From contig JAKBQK010000044.1 in NCBI GenBank assembly GCA_021835265.1, positions 1 through 23,227 on the forward strand: a stretch of DNA of 23,227 nucleotides. The letters are read 5' to 3'. Origin of the DNA: Thermoplasmata archaeon. GTDB lineage: Archaea; Thermoplasmatota; Thermoplasmata; Thermoplasmatales; Thermoplasmataceae. Below are positions 1-8,224 of the stretch, piece by piece. Each line of letters opens with the position of its first letter. The first letter of the stretch is position 1. The notes below the pieces were generated by a model. The model was not told the origin of the DNA. It did no database searches and saw only the letters and a program-made list of their open reading frames with translations. Both the position numbers and the translations under genes were made by a program.

Positions 1-844
1 CTATGCGTCTTTGCTTAAAAAAATCCAGCCAGAAGAACTTTACCATCTTGCTGCTCAGAGTTTTGTTGGATACAGCTTTGAAAATCCATCTTCTACCTAC
101 GATGTAAATATTTCTGGCACCTTGAACATCCTTAATGCAATAAAAGAGTACTCTCCCAACACAAGAATGTACTTTGCTGGTTCTTCAGAAATGTTTGGAC
201 AACCTGAACATGTTCCTCAAAGTGAGGATACTCCGTTTACACCCAGAAGTCCTTATGCGATTTCCAAACTTGCCGGTTATTGGACCTGCAGGAATTATAG
301 GGAAGCTTACAAGCTCTTTATATCTAACGGTATTCTTTTTAATCATGAAAGCGAGTATAGAGGACCAGAGTTTGTAACGAGAAAAATTACTTTAGGAGTT
401 TCAGAACGGTCAGTTAACCCCTACCATATTATCGAATTGGGTAATTTAGATTCTAGAAAAGACTGGGGGTATGCTTCAGATTACGTAGAAGGAATGTGGA
501 ATATGCTCAATTATAAATATGGAGATGATTTTGTTTTGGGAACGGGTGAAATACATACTGTACGAGAGTTTGTGGAAGCTGCGTACAAATACATTGACAT
601 CAATTTAACGTGGAGAGGGTCCGGTATGAATGAAGTGGGACTTTCTGAAAGTGACGATGTAGTAGTAAGAGTAAGTAGGAATCTATATCGACCACTAGAA
701 GCTGATAACTTTATGGCGGATTATTCGAAAGCGAAAGAGAAATTGAAATGGAAGCCTAAATTCAAATTCAAAGAGCTCGTGAAGACCATGGTAGAACACG
801 ATCTTAATAGAGATTTAAGCAGAAGTACAAATAATTTAAAATGA
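1..844 (+). CDS. gmd: GDP-mannose 4,6-dehydratase, 5'-truncated by window edge
   Basis: This enzyme converts GDP-D-mannose to GDP-4-keto-6-deoxymannose, the first step toward GDP-fucose, GDP-rhamnose and related deoxyhexoses, in the cytoplasm. The reading frame is open to base 2 (codons for Y-A-S precede the TTG at 11), so the N-terminal Rossmann glycine motif lies outside the window. Counted from the TTG at 11, the segment YHLAAQSFVGYSF (11-23), the catalytic GSSEMFG block (S58, E60), the YAISK pair (Y82, K86), the FNHES segment and the LGNLDSRKDWGYASDYVEG block are all typical of GMD short-chain dehydratases. The C-terminal RPLEAD segment followed by SKAKEKLKWKP is also family-like. The next gene starts 35 nt downstream on the same strand, so the two may be co-transcribed. 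No partner reductase or epimerase is visible here, so the final sugar is unknown. The family call is firm. Confidence 0.93.
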   Translation, partial: YASLLKKIQPEELYHLAAQSFVGYSFENPSSTYDVNISGTLNILNAIKEYSPNTRMYFAGSSEMFGQPEHVPQSEDTPFTPRSPYAISKLAGYWTCRNYREAYKLFISNGILFNHESEYRGPEFVTRKITLGVSERSVNPYHIIELGNLDSRKDWGYASDYVEGMWNMLNYKYGDDFVLGTGEIHTVREFVEAAYKYIDINLTWRGSGMNEVGLSESDDVVVRVSRNLYRPLEADNFMADYSKAKEKLKWKPKFKFKELVKTMVEHDLNRDLSRSTNNLK

Positions 845-879
845 ATTCATAGTGAGAAAATTCCAATTTTGGTAATGTT

Positions 880-2028
880 ATGAAAATAGCGCTCATTGTA
901 GACAGGATATATCCGCTATATACAGGAGGATATGAGTATTATCTCTACAAGATTGCAAACAACTTATCGGCACATCATGAAGTTGTAGTATTCACATCCA
1001 TTTCTTCGAAATTGTCTCCTTGCATCGGTTGCAATTTCAAATTAGTCAAATTCTTCCACTTCAAAAATTATACCAACAAAGAAGGCGGACATTCTTTCAG
1101 TGGGATTTTAAAATACTTTTCTTCTGTTGTATTGCGATACAGATTAGCTAGGAATTTTGACCTTGTAATGATAAATAGCATACCATATTTTGGAGTATCT
1201 TATTTGATATCGAGACTTAAAAAGAAATCACGGATTGTTGTGACCTTTTACGAGGCTTGGTACCATTATCCCAAAGGGGGAATAATTAGGAATATCCAGA
1301 GATTTGCCATCCGTAGATCGATTCGCAAGATAGTAAGATTAACTGATCTAATATTTTCAATTTCCAATTCAACTACAGAATCACTTTTAAACAATTACAG
1401 AGCGAAGAAGGTAATTACAGTCCCTCTGGGAGTAGATTTAACATTTATTGAACAAATAAAGCCATCGACAGAACAATTTGATATTGCATATTTGGGGCGA
1501 ATAGCTGCAATTAAACATATTGAGCACCTTATCGAAGCCTTGTACATCTTGAAAGAAGAAGGCATCCCTATAAAAGCGGTTATTATAGGTGACGGATCTT
1601 TAAAACAAGACCTGGTTCAACTGACTGAGAAGAGGGGACTTGAGAATGCGGTTAAATTTACAGGAAATGTAAGCGAACAAGAAAAGATTTCGATATTAAA
1701 GAGTTCAAGGTTATTTGTTATGCCGTCTGAAAGGGAAGGGTTTTCCTTAGCTACTCTTGAGGCTATGGCATGTGGATGCGTCCCAGTGGTTGCCGAACCC
1801 AATGACTTTGAACTATTTGGAATCTCACAATTTGTAAGGAATGGAGAAAATGGTCTGTATTTTCCATTAGCGAATATAGATATCTTAGCATCTGAAATAA
1901 GAAAGCTAATCTTAGATACTACTCTTTATTTGAAGTTGCAAAATAAAGCCATAGAAGAATCAAGAAAATATGACTGGAACTTGTGTCTAGGAGTGATTGA
2001 AAAGACACTGAATGGATTGAAAGCGTGA
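880..2028 (+). CDS. GT4-family glycosyltransferase
   Basis: A 382-residue GT-B retaining glycosyltransferase that probably transfers a sugar from a nucleotide donor to a lipid-linked glycan at the inner membrane face. The N-terminal domain opens with a beta strand (KIALIVDRIYP) and the acceptor-side glycine turn TGGYE (residues 15-19). The C-terminal donor domain begins at about 203 (AYLGRIAAIKHIEHLIEAL) and holds the GT4 E-x7-E motif at E286 and E294 (EREGFSLATLEAM). Its length is normal for the family. It starts with ATG preceded by a weak GGTAA-like site (871-875) and follows the dehydratase gene by 35 nt, so the pair may be one transcript. Donor and linkage cannot be read from the sequence. 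The gene converges with the minus-strand operon, with 44 nt between the two stop codons. Confidence 0.88.
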   Translation: MKIALIVDRIYPLYTGGYEYYLYKIANNLSAHHEVVVFTSISSKLSPCIGCNFKLVKFFHFKNYTNKEGGHSFSGILKYFSSVVLRYRLARNFDLVMINSIPYFGVSYLISRLKKKSRIVVTFYEAWYHYPKGGIIRNIQRFAIRRSIRKIVRLTDLIFSISNSTTESLLNNYRAKKVITVPLGVDLTFIEQIKPSTEQFDIAYLGRIAAIKHIEHLIEALYILKEEGIPIKAVIIGDGSLKQDLVQLTEKRGLENAVKFTGNVSEQEKISILKSSRLFVMPSEREGFSLATLEAMACGCVPVVAEPNDFELFGISQFVRNGENGLYFPLANIDILASEIRKLILDTTLYLKLQNKAIEESRKYDWNLCLGVIEKTLNGLKA

Positions 2029-2072
2029 TGTGATGTAGAAAAAGGAAAGGTTTTAATGCTTACAAAGGAAAT

Positions 2073-3191
2073 TCAAACAACTCTATCTTCCGCAATCTCT
2101 TTAAGAAAATCATTTACTTTTTTACTCTGTTCTGGACCATTGCAGTTTTCATAACTCCACTTTAAGTTAATTTTACCAATTTCCAAGCTATAGTCTCTGT
2201 CCTCAAGTAGCAACTTCATTTTTTCTGCTAGGCTATATTCGTCCCCTTGCTTTACTAGTAATTTATCATTTCTGATAAATTCGGGAAGACTGCCGCAATT
2301 GGATGCAATTACTGGTAGACTAGCAGCCATTGCTTCAATTGCAGAAATTGCTCCTTGTTCTTCCCATCTTTTTAACCAAAGAAAATTAATATCTTCCGAG
2401 GGATAAATGAATGCGTCGCAGTTACGTAAGAGATTTTTTTTCTCTTGATCAGAAACATATCCCAAATATCTTACAAAGTCTGACTCCTTAGCAAACGATT
2501 GAACTAGATTAGCAAGTGGACCCTTTCCTGCTATAGTAATGGAGAATTTCTTGTCAGTTATCTTTCTTAGCAATGGTAGAGAAGTGAGAATTGTCTTTAT
2601 TCCCTTGTGAGATGCAACATTACCCAAAAACAAGAAAGAGAACTCTTTTTTATCGTTCTTTTCCTTTGGTTTTTCTAAGAAAGTATCGACACCGGGATAG
2701 ATTACAAGGAATTTTCTTGCCTTTCTACAGTATGGGTATAGCGATTCTTTAGACCTATGACTTATGAAAAAGAGATACTTGACCCTTTTAGCATTGTGTT
2801 CGAAGTAAAATCTAGTTAACGGAAAGTTTCCATACAGCGCTACTTGAGGAGAGATCACTTCATCGCACCAAATTACATGCTTGAATTCACCTTTTACTCG
2901 TGTTACTTGATACGAAAGTGAGGAAAATAGTTCCTTCGAGATCACTATATCTGGGGAAATCTTGTCTATTATCTCTTGCAACTCCTTAATTCCGCCAAAC
3001 ATTCTCGTTAATAATCCTCTAGATGTAATTCCACCGCTTCCAAGACTTACGGGTATTGTTCCCTTAGCCCTATTTGAGACTTTGCTGTTTGCTAAAATAT
3101 AATAATTTATCGAATCTTCGCTCGAAAATTGGTAATTCAAGTAGTCGTACCATCGTTGTTCCAAAGGGTAGACAATAAGAACTTTAATCAA
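2073..3191 (-). CDS. GT4-family glycosyltransferase, last gene of the minus operon
   Basis: A GT-B enzyme of about 372 residues. The open frame begins at a TTG at 3212 (379 residues). I prefer the TTG at 3191, because a GGTGA ribosome-binding site (3197-3201) lies 5 nt upstream and the protein then begins directly with the first beta strand (LIKVLIVYP). That start overlaps the upstream gene's TAA by 8 nt, so translation is probably coupled. Numbered from 3212, the donor domain starts near residue 192 (FLFLGNVASHKGIKTIL), with the usual lysine at 203, and the E-x7-E motif is at E285 and E293 (EQGAISAIEAMAASLP). An insertion (DINFLWLKRWE) sits just before this motif, where most GT4 enzymes read PS-x-EG directly. 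The sugar specificity is unknown. Cytoplasmic, acting with its three operon partners. Confidence 0.85.
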   Translation of the reverse strand: MIKVLIVYPLEQRWYDYLNYQFSSEDSINYYILANSKVSNRAKGTIPVSLGSGGITSRGLLTRMFGGIKELQEIIDKISPDIVISKELFSSLSYQVTRVKGEFKHVIWCDEVISPQVALYGNFPLTRFYFEHNAKRVKYLFFISHRSKESLYPYCRKARKFLVIYPGVDTFLEKPKEKNDKKEFSFLFLGNVASHKGIKTILTSLPLLRKITDKKFSITIAGKGPLANLVQSFAKESDFVRYLGYVSDQEKKNLLRNCDAFIYPSEDINFLWLKRWEEQGAISAIEAMAASLPVIASNCGSLPEFIRNDKLLVKQGDEYSLAEKMKLLLEDRDYSLEIGKINLKWSYENCNGPEQSKKVNDFLKEIAEDRVV

Positions 3192-4320
3192 CAGGGTCAC
3201 CCGTTTCTTCAATAAGGTTTCTAACGAATACCTCCCATGTATTCTTTTTCTTGAATATTTCCAGTTTTTCTAGGATCTGCAAGTAATATGAATTGTCTTC
3301 AAAAATTCTAATTATGCGGTCCGCAAATTGACTAGCATCTTTCTTTACGACCAAGTCATCAGAAACATTTTCCCTTATCAAATCAGCGGATCCAAGGTTT
3401 TCATCTATAATAGGTATGCAATTGTGAGATATTCCCTGGGTTATAGCAAAACTATTGCCAACTTCGTGGTAAGCAGACCATCTAACAACTACTTTTGCTC
3501 TATCATATAATTCACTCAATTTATTTTCGGCTAGACCACTGACTATTCTTACTCTAAGCTGAAGTTCCTCTATCTTTGAATTTAGGAGGCCCTGAACTTT
3601 TGGATCTGGAAAATATCCATGCATTATTACGGGGAATTCTCTTAGCAATTTAGCAACTTCAATCACAAAAAAGGGATCACGTTCAGTCGTCCATCTTGTG
3701 TCCAATAGAACAAAATCTTCTTTTTCGCTCAATTTCTTATCCTCAAATGAAACGGTGGAAATTGTCTTTGTTGAAATCCCAAATATGTCAAATGTGCCTC
3801 TTTTAGCCCTTTCCGAAGCAGCGTAAACAGAGCTCTTTCGCAAAATAGCTTTAGTGTACATTTTCAAAATCGACCTAGTAAGAAACCCAAAATCATCAAA
3901 TCCCGGACTTTCGTGCAAAAAAACCACGCTGCGTTTATTGATGCCTGAAATAATAAGAGAAAATGATGCAAAGAGACTCACATAGATTGTATAATCCGGA
4001 TTGAATTTTAAAATTTTCAGTTTCTTAAATAACAGAAACTGAAGAAAGAATGACGGTAAGTCATCTAGTTTGAAATCGGGATGTGACTTTAGAAAATAGA
4101 GTTTTATAGGAACTTCTAGGTTTGATAATATGGTATGGTTCAATACAGAGTAGTCAAGATCTTTCATTATGGTTTTGATATTTGAACTGTCTTCGGATTC
4201 CCCAAAAAACAGAAGTTTAACTTCATTCTCTTGGTGAATGAATGCTCTTGCTATACTCAAGAGAACTTTCGTGGTCCCATTGTGTCCATTTAGAACCTCT
4301 CCTATAAGCAGAATCTTCAT
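3184..4320 (-). CDS. Divergent GT-B (GT1/GT4-like) glycosyltransferase
   Basis: A 378-residue protein with the GT-B layout. The N-terminal strand and glycine turn read MKILLIGEVLNGHNGTTKVLL (residues 1-21, split here as MKILLIGEVL then NGHNGTTKVLL). A linker at about 195 leads into a donor domain (VLLDTRWTTERDPFFVIEVA, about 204-223). In the position of the GT4 E-x7-E motif it has YHEVGNSFAITQGIS: the first Glu is present (E286) but the second is replaced by Thr (T294). It is therefore either a divergent transferase or one with altered donor handling. The ATG at 4320 is preceded by AGGTGA with 4 nt spacing, and the TGA in that site is the stop of the GT2 gene upstream, so translation is coupled. 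It overlaps the next gene downstream by a few bases. GT-B fold fairly sure; activity and substrate unknown. Confidence 0.78.
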   Translation of the reverse strand: MKILLIGEVLNGHNGTTKVLLSIARAFIHQENEVKLLFFGESEDSSNIKTIMKDLDYSVLNHTILSNLEVPIKLYFLKSHPDFKLDDLPSFFLQFLLFKKLKILKFNPDYTIYVSLFASFSLIISGINKRSVVFLHESPGFDDFGFLTRSILKMYTKAILRKSSVYAASERAKRGTFDIFGISTKTISTVSFEDKKLSEKEDFVLLDTRWTTERDPFFVIEVAKLLREFPVIMHGYFPDPKVQGLLNSKIEELQLRVRIVSGLAENKLSELYDRAKVVVRWSAYHEVGNSFAITQGISHNCIPIIDENLGSADLIRENVSDDLVVKKDASQFADRIIRIFEDNSYYLQILEKLEIFKKKNTWEVFVRNLIEETGDPVD

Positions 4321-4324
4321 TCCC

Positions 4325-4330
4325 TCACCT
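4325..4330 (-). promoter_or_regulatory. AGGTGA ribosome-binding site containing the GT2 stop codon
   Basis: The minus strand reads AGGTGA followed by GGGA and the ATG at 4320. The TGA ends the GT2 gene, whose last codons read ACT-TTT-AGG-TGA. It is the same stop-in-site arrangement as at the preceding junction and indicates coupled translation. Confidence 0.65.
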
Positions 4331-5125
4331 AAAAGTTGATGAAATCAGATCTATAGAAAACAAGATAAACATAATTGGTAGGAATAAAATGGATTTTACC
4401 ATCCCCTGCTGCTTAATTGAGTTGTAAGTTGCCTTTGCTCTAATTCTAGAAGAAAACACCTTACCATAATACTTACCATTCTTTTTCTTGAAATTCCTTC
4501 TAAAAGTCATGTAAAATCTTCTCTTTTTGATGTATTTAACAAATGATACATCCCCTTCGTAATGCAAAATCTTTCCGCTTGCCCAGCCTAATTTATGGCC
4601 TTTTCCAATAAGCCTGCCTGTTAGTTCTAAATCTTCGAACCCATCCATCTCTTCATCGTATCCTCTAATGCTTGTAAAAACCTCCCTTGAAAAACAACGC
4701 GGGGCTTCCAAATATAATGTATGCAAATACCCCACTCTCACAAAATTTCGAGTCTTTGCAAGGAGAGTTTCTCCCACAGTTTCCTCAGGAAAAATAATGG
4801 CATCGTAAAGATTTAAGAGATTTGTACACTCTGTTAGAAGTTTACTATCAACCGTCATGTCTGAATCTAAGAATAGTATATTCGGATAACTTGATAAGTC
4901 TGCCCCCACATTCTTTGCCCCAGACCTTCTTTTGTTGCTTCTTGCATATTTTGCATTAAACTGTCTAGCGATGTCTTCAATCCCGTCTTCTTGTTGTGCA
5001 CTCACTATTATTATTTCCAATGAGAGGTCGTCAGATTTGAGTGACGCAAGCAATCTAGTTACAGAAGCTTTGTTTCCCATAGTAGGTACAATAATTGAAA
5101 TGCCTCTTTTAAGAACAGTTTGCAT
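4325..5125 (-). CDS. GT2-family glycosyltransferase with C-terminal membrane anchor
   Basis: An inverting GT-A glycosyltransferase. Numbering from an in-frame GTG at 5137, the nucleotide-binding strand is ISIIVPT (13-19), the DxD metal/donor motif is DSD (91-93), and a catalytic-base-like GFEDLELTGRL block lies at 167-177. One hydrophobic segment near the C terminus (about 248-266) probably tethers it to the membrane, so it likely acts on a lipid-linked acceptor at the cytoplasmic face. I place the start at the ATG at 5125 (266 residues): the GTG at 5137 is part of a GGTGA site (5134-5138) that sits 8 nt before that ATG and also contains the stop codon of the upstream membrane-protein gene. 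The protein then begins MQTVLKRGISIIVP, with the expected short lead before the first strand. Its own stop lies in the next gene's ribosome-binding site. Confidence 0.88.
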   Translation of the reverse strand: MQTVLKRGISIIVPTMGNKASVTRLLASLKSDDLSLEIIIVSAQQEDGIEDIARQFNAKYARSNKRRSGAKNVGADLSSYPNILFLDSDMTVDSKLLTECTNLLNLYDAIIFPEETVGETLLAKTRNFVRVGYLHTLYLEAPRCFSREVFTSIRGYDEEMDGFEDLELTGRLIGKGHKLGWASGKILHYEGDVSFVKYIKKRRFYMTFRRNFKKKNGKYYGKVFSSRIRAKATYNSIKQQGMVKSILFLPIMFILFSIDLISSTFR

Positions 5126-5133
5126 AAGTTTTT

Positions 5134-5138
5134 TCACC
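5134..5138 (-). promoter_or_regulatory. GGTGA ribosome-binding site containing the upstream stop codon
   Basis: The minus strand reads GGTGA, and its TGA is the stop codon of the large membrane-protein gene. It lies 8 nt before the ATG at 5125 of the GT2 gene. This argues against the alternative GTG start at 5137 and suggests that a ribosome ending the first gene reinitiates on the second. Confidence 0.6.
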
Positions 5139-7467
5139 CATCTTCAAGTTTTTGAACTCTTAATTTTCGGAAAAATGCAAAGTAACTCAGAATCCCAGAA
5201 ACAGCGACGTATGAAATTCCTATGCCTATTTCTGCAGAGTTAAATACGTGCTGTGGAGCATATTCTATGGTGAATCTTAGATTCAATGACTCACTATTTG
5301 GGAATATTACGAATCCTTGGGATACACCATTTAGCGTTTCCTTATAATAATGGGAAACATTCACCCTATTCTGAAGTATCCAACCTGCATCTTCTGTTTG
5401 ATACAAAATGACTAATATTGGCCCAGAATATGCCTCTTTCATGTTTACAATCACGTTGTATGTATTCGCAGAAGTTCTTATCGAGTATACAGTATATCCA
5501 TAGAAGTAACTATATGTGCTATTTGAGAAAAACGTTCCATTTTTGGTATTGTTTCCTATTGCCCCAAGATAGTCTTTAATAGATGTATTCCCAACTTGAC
5601 TTAGTGTCAGCTTTACTCCATCAACTGGACCAAGGTGGTGAATTGACACTTCGTAGATAAAATCCGGTCCGATTTTCTTGTACAGGGACAGGTCAGGAGT
5701 ACTATTTAGATGGGATAAAATAAGAGGATAGTTGGGAGGATTAAAGGCTCCGGGGATAGTTCCTGCAACTTCCCCTTCTACTAATATGTACCTTATATTC
5801 AGCGAATAGAGATAGTATGCAAAACTGTTGTTAGTCCTACCTAAAGCAATATTTGTGTAAATATAATTTATTAGCTCATTTGGTGGTCCATCTATGAGTA
5901 GTGCATTCGGGCTCAGTTCTGGAAGAATATCGTAAGCTTCATAGCCATGCGTCCAGTTTTGGATCAGGAAGCCGCCAGGATAAGCCAGCAGATAATTATT
6001 GTTAGCAATAGAAGAAACCATGTTTGCAACAGCGTACTCATATTCGGGTATGATCATTCGAGCTTGTTCTGGATAGTGAGGGATAGCATAACCGTCAAAA
6101 TTCTGAGGCGCTAAAGAAAAGAAAGAAGCCAAAAGAAGGACGACTAATAGAATACTAAGAATTGTCTTTTTTCTCTTACCAACACCTTTAAACTTTATGT
6201 GAATACCAGTGTCAAAGCTCAAATTAAAGCCATTCAAAACATCAGATTTTATGATTCTAAAAATGCCTATTGAAAAGAATATTGTTAAGAGAAAATCTAG
6301 CGAATAGCTGAAGGCACTATATGGATTTCTCAGCATTATTGAAAGTGCACCATTAGTGCGAATTAGATAGGTCAATAATGAATTTAGCGGACCACTCACG
6401 CCTAACATTAATAGCGATAACGCAAGGGCGGCCAAAAATGAAAGTAGAAATTTTCTGGTCAGCTTTAACGAAAGGAATAGAGAAACAAAAGCCACTATAA
6501 GCAAAATTATAGTAAGATAGCCCCCCAAGACAATATACAGAAATTTATTTATTTCGATGTTTCCACTTGTGAGATAGGGGTCAGAAGATATATTCCTCCC
6601 AAATTGGAACAAGTTTATCAGATAGGTGTTTTTTGTTGAACTGTTAAATATAGATATATCACTGCTATACGCTGCCAGATCTGTTAAGATGTTTGGATAG
6701 TAAAACTGTGCTAAAATAGAAGAAATCCCCCACCATAGATTACCAAAAATTGCGCAAGATATTATAATCATATATGTTTTAATCACTTTGAATGAAGATG
6801 ATAGCAGTCCGTACTTTATAACTACAAATAATGGCATTACTAGAGCAAGAACCACTAGAGATTCGTTAAAAGGCACATTAGCACTGAATGAAAGGGCACC
6901 TGAACCAATTATGAAGATAACGTATTTTGGAGTAAGTTTTCCAGTGCCCAGATATTCGTCAGTTAATTTCATGGAATAGTATAAGAATATAGGGCTGAAA
7001 GCCAAAAATAAGAAACCCGCATCAAAGAAATCGTACCAAAATATGCTATCAAAAATAATAGGGAAAGTCGCGGCCAACGAAATTATGTTTGCATAGATCA
7101 TGTTCTCCTCTAAGAGTAACTCTCTAAATAGTTTGAAAATATAAAATCCCCCTATAAATTGTAAAAGAGAGATAATAATAATTTCTTGAATATAAGAAGG
7201 AATTTCAGAAAGGAGCGTTGGTAAGATGAACACTGGAGCGTTGAAAAGATTTATCCCTCCGTTTCCGCCATAGTTATAGGGTGACCAGAAATTGAACAAA
7301 ACTCTTAATTCCCCTAAAGGTCGAATGGGCCACAAGATATCGATGAAATGAATAGTATATGGCCCACCTATATTTATCACTGCCGTGAAAATCGAAATAA
7401 TCAAAATAAACAAATAGTAGACATTTTTTTGAATCCAATTTCTGGGAAGCCCCTGGTTCATACCCAC
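5134..7467 (-). CDS. Large multi-pass membrane protein, GT-C/YfhO-like, with extracytoplasmic C-terminal domain
   Basis: 777 residues. After one N-terminal membrane helix (about 16-34) comes an outer loop with an acidic residue in HFIDILWP (D43), followed by RPLGELRVLFNFWSPYNYGG. An acidic residue in the first outer loop is the hallmark of lipid-phosphate-sugar-dependent GT-C transferases. Roughly a dozen hydrophobic helices follow to about residue 455. A soluble part of about 280 residues then contains SLNIRYILVEG and a GW-containing strand (TEDAGWILQN), which resemble the outer domain of YfhO/AftD-type proteins, and a last helix lies near 745-765. The soluble part has several N-X-S/T sequons, which fits an outside location. 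First gene of the minus operon; a GTG at 7467 or an ATG at 7461 could be the start. A transferase adding sugars outside the membrane is plausible but inferred from architecture only. I cannot name an exact family. Confidence 0.72.
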   Translation of the reverse strand: MGMNQGLPRNWIQKNVYYLFILIISIFTAVINIGGPYTIHFIDILWPIRPLGELRVLFNFWSPYNYGGNGGINLFNAPVFILPTLLSEIPSYIQEIIIISLLQFIGGFYIFKLFRELLLEENMIYANIISLAATFPIIFDSIFWYDFFDAGFLFLAFSPIFLYYSMKLTDEYLGTGKLTPKYVIFIIGSGALSFSANVPFNESLVVLALVMPLFVVIKYGLLSSSFKVIKTYMIIISCAIFGNLWWGISSILAQFYYPNILTDLAAYSSDISIFNSSTKNTYLINLFQFGRNISSDPYLTSGNIEINKFLYIVLGGYLTIILLIVAFVSLFLSLKLTRKFLLSFLAALALSLLMLGVSGPLNSLLTYLIRTNGALSIMLRNPYSAFSYSLDFLLTIFFSIGIFRIIKSDVLNGFNLSFDTGIHIKFKGVGKRKKTILSILLVVLLLASFFSLAPQNFDGYAIPHYPEQARMIIPEYEYAVANMVSSIANNNYLLAYPGGFLIQNWTHGYEAYDILPELSPNALLIDGPPNELINYIYTNIALGRTNNSFAYYLYSLNIRYILVEGEVAGTIPGAFNPPNYPLILSHLNSTPDLSLYKKIGPDFIYEVSIHHLGPVDGVKLTLSQVGNTSIKDYLGAIGNNTKNGTFFSNSTYSYFYGYTVYSIRTSANTYNVIVNMKEAYSGPILVILYQTEDAGWILQNRVNVSHYYKETLNGVSQGFVIFPNSESLNLRFTIEYAPQHVFNSAEIGIGISYVAVSGILSYFAFFRKLRVQKLEDG

Positions 7468-7487
7468 TTTTTCTAAATTTCTTTCAG

Positions 7488-7499
7488 AATAAATAATTT
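7488..7499 (-). promoter_or_regulatory. Candidate TATA-like box for the minus-strand glycosyltransferase operon
   Basis: On the minus strand the AT-rich stretch ATTATTTATT is centred about 26 nt before the GTG at 7467, the spacing expected for a leaderless archaeal transcript. The four genes downstream have no gap large enough for another promoter, so this would drive the whole operon. Recognised by eye only. Confidence 0.35.
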
Positions 7500-7585
7500 C
7501 GGATAACGGGGTGCATCCTACATTGGAGGCCTACAAGTTTTCTGTAGTTTCTGATCTGCTACCCGTAAAACTGTAATAATTTTCC

Positions 7586-8224
7586 TCACTTTTCATTCAT
7601 TTTCACCTCGAGTTTCCTGGTGTAACCCTCCCCGAATGACCAATCATTCGGGAACTTCCTTCTGAATACTCTTGGAGGAAGGTAATCGATTGATGAGTGT
7701 GGCCTCCTCTCATTGTAATCTGTGAACGCATTCTCGGCAACCGATGTATCTCTGAAATCTGAGAATTCGAAGGGGCAGCAGTAATCTGTTTTGAGAGAAG
7801 TGTGGAAACTACTCTATGTTCCCATTGTCCTCTGGTGTCTGTTTCTGGATATACTCCGGGGATATTCTCAGTACTAGACCTTCGGTTACTCCACAGTCAA
7901 ACGCTCTCATAACCGCATCCTCCACTGCCCTTATTGCATCTCTTGCCAAACAGGATCTTGAGAAATTGTAGCCTTGCCACTCCTTGGTAAAACAGTCTTT
8001 TATCGCCATGAGGTATGTCAACCCCTGCCGCGTGGGAATGTAAGTGATGTCCGTCTCCCACAGCTGATCAGGTCCTGTGGGACGGAACAGATTCCTCGTT
8101 TTTGTTCTTCCCTTGTGTTTTGCATATGGCAGTGAGAGATTCCTCTCACCTTCCTTGATGTCTCCCTCAACAGCATGTCGCCTCTGAGGTCTTCAACGAC
8201 TGTCTTCTTGACCCTCCTTGAAAC
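7586..8224 (-). pseudogene. IS3-family transposase orfB, inactivated (deletions and frameshift)
   Basis: Pieces of an rve-type DDE transposase can be read in order. TVVEDLRGDMLLRE lies just after the slippery site. There is then a jump to another frame at about 8160, reading NLSLPYAKHKGRTK and DQLWETDITYI (first catalytic Asp, about 8040-8060). This continues through LTYLMAIKDCFTKEWQGY to LVLR (about 7880), where the normal TDNG block with the second Asp is missing and the sequence goes straight to EYIQKQTPEDNGNIE. An inserted T at 7811 makes a premature TAG. Without it the frame continues SFHTSLKTDYCCPFEF, then NERRPHSSIDYLPP, to a TGA at 7586. At least three lesions are present: two internal deletions and one insertion. 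About 640 nt remain of the 850-900 nt usual for the family. It is not functional. Confidence 0.8.

Noticed and set aside
5126..5137. GTG at 5137 as start of the GT2 gene
   Set aside because: The GTG is part of the GGTGA ribosome-binding site for the ATG at 5125, so it is a weaker start.
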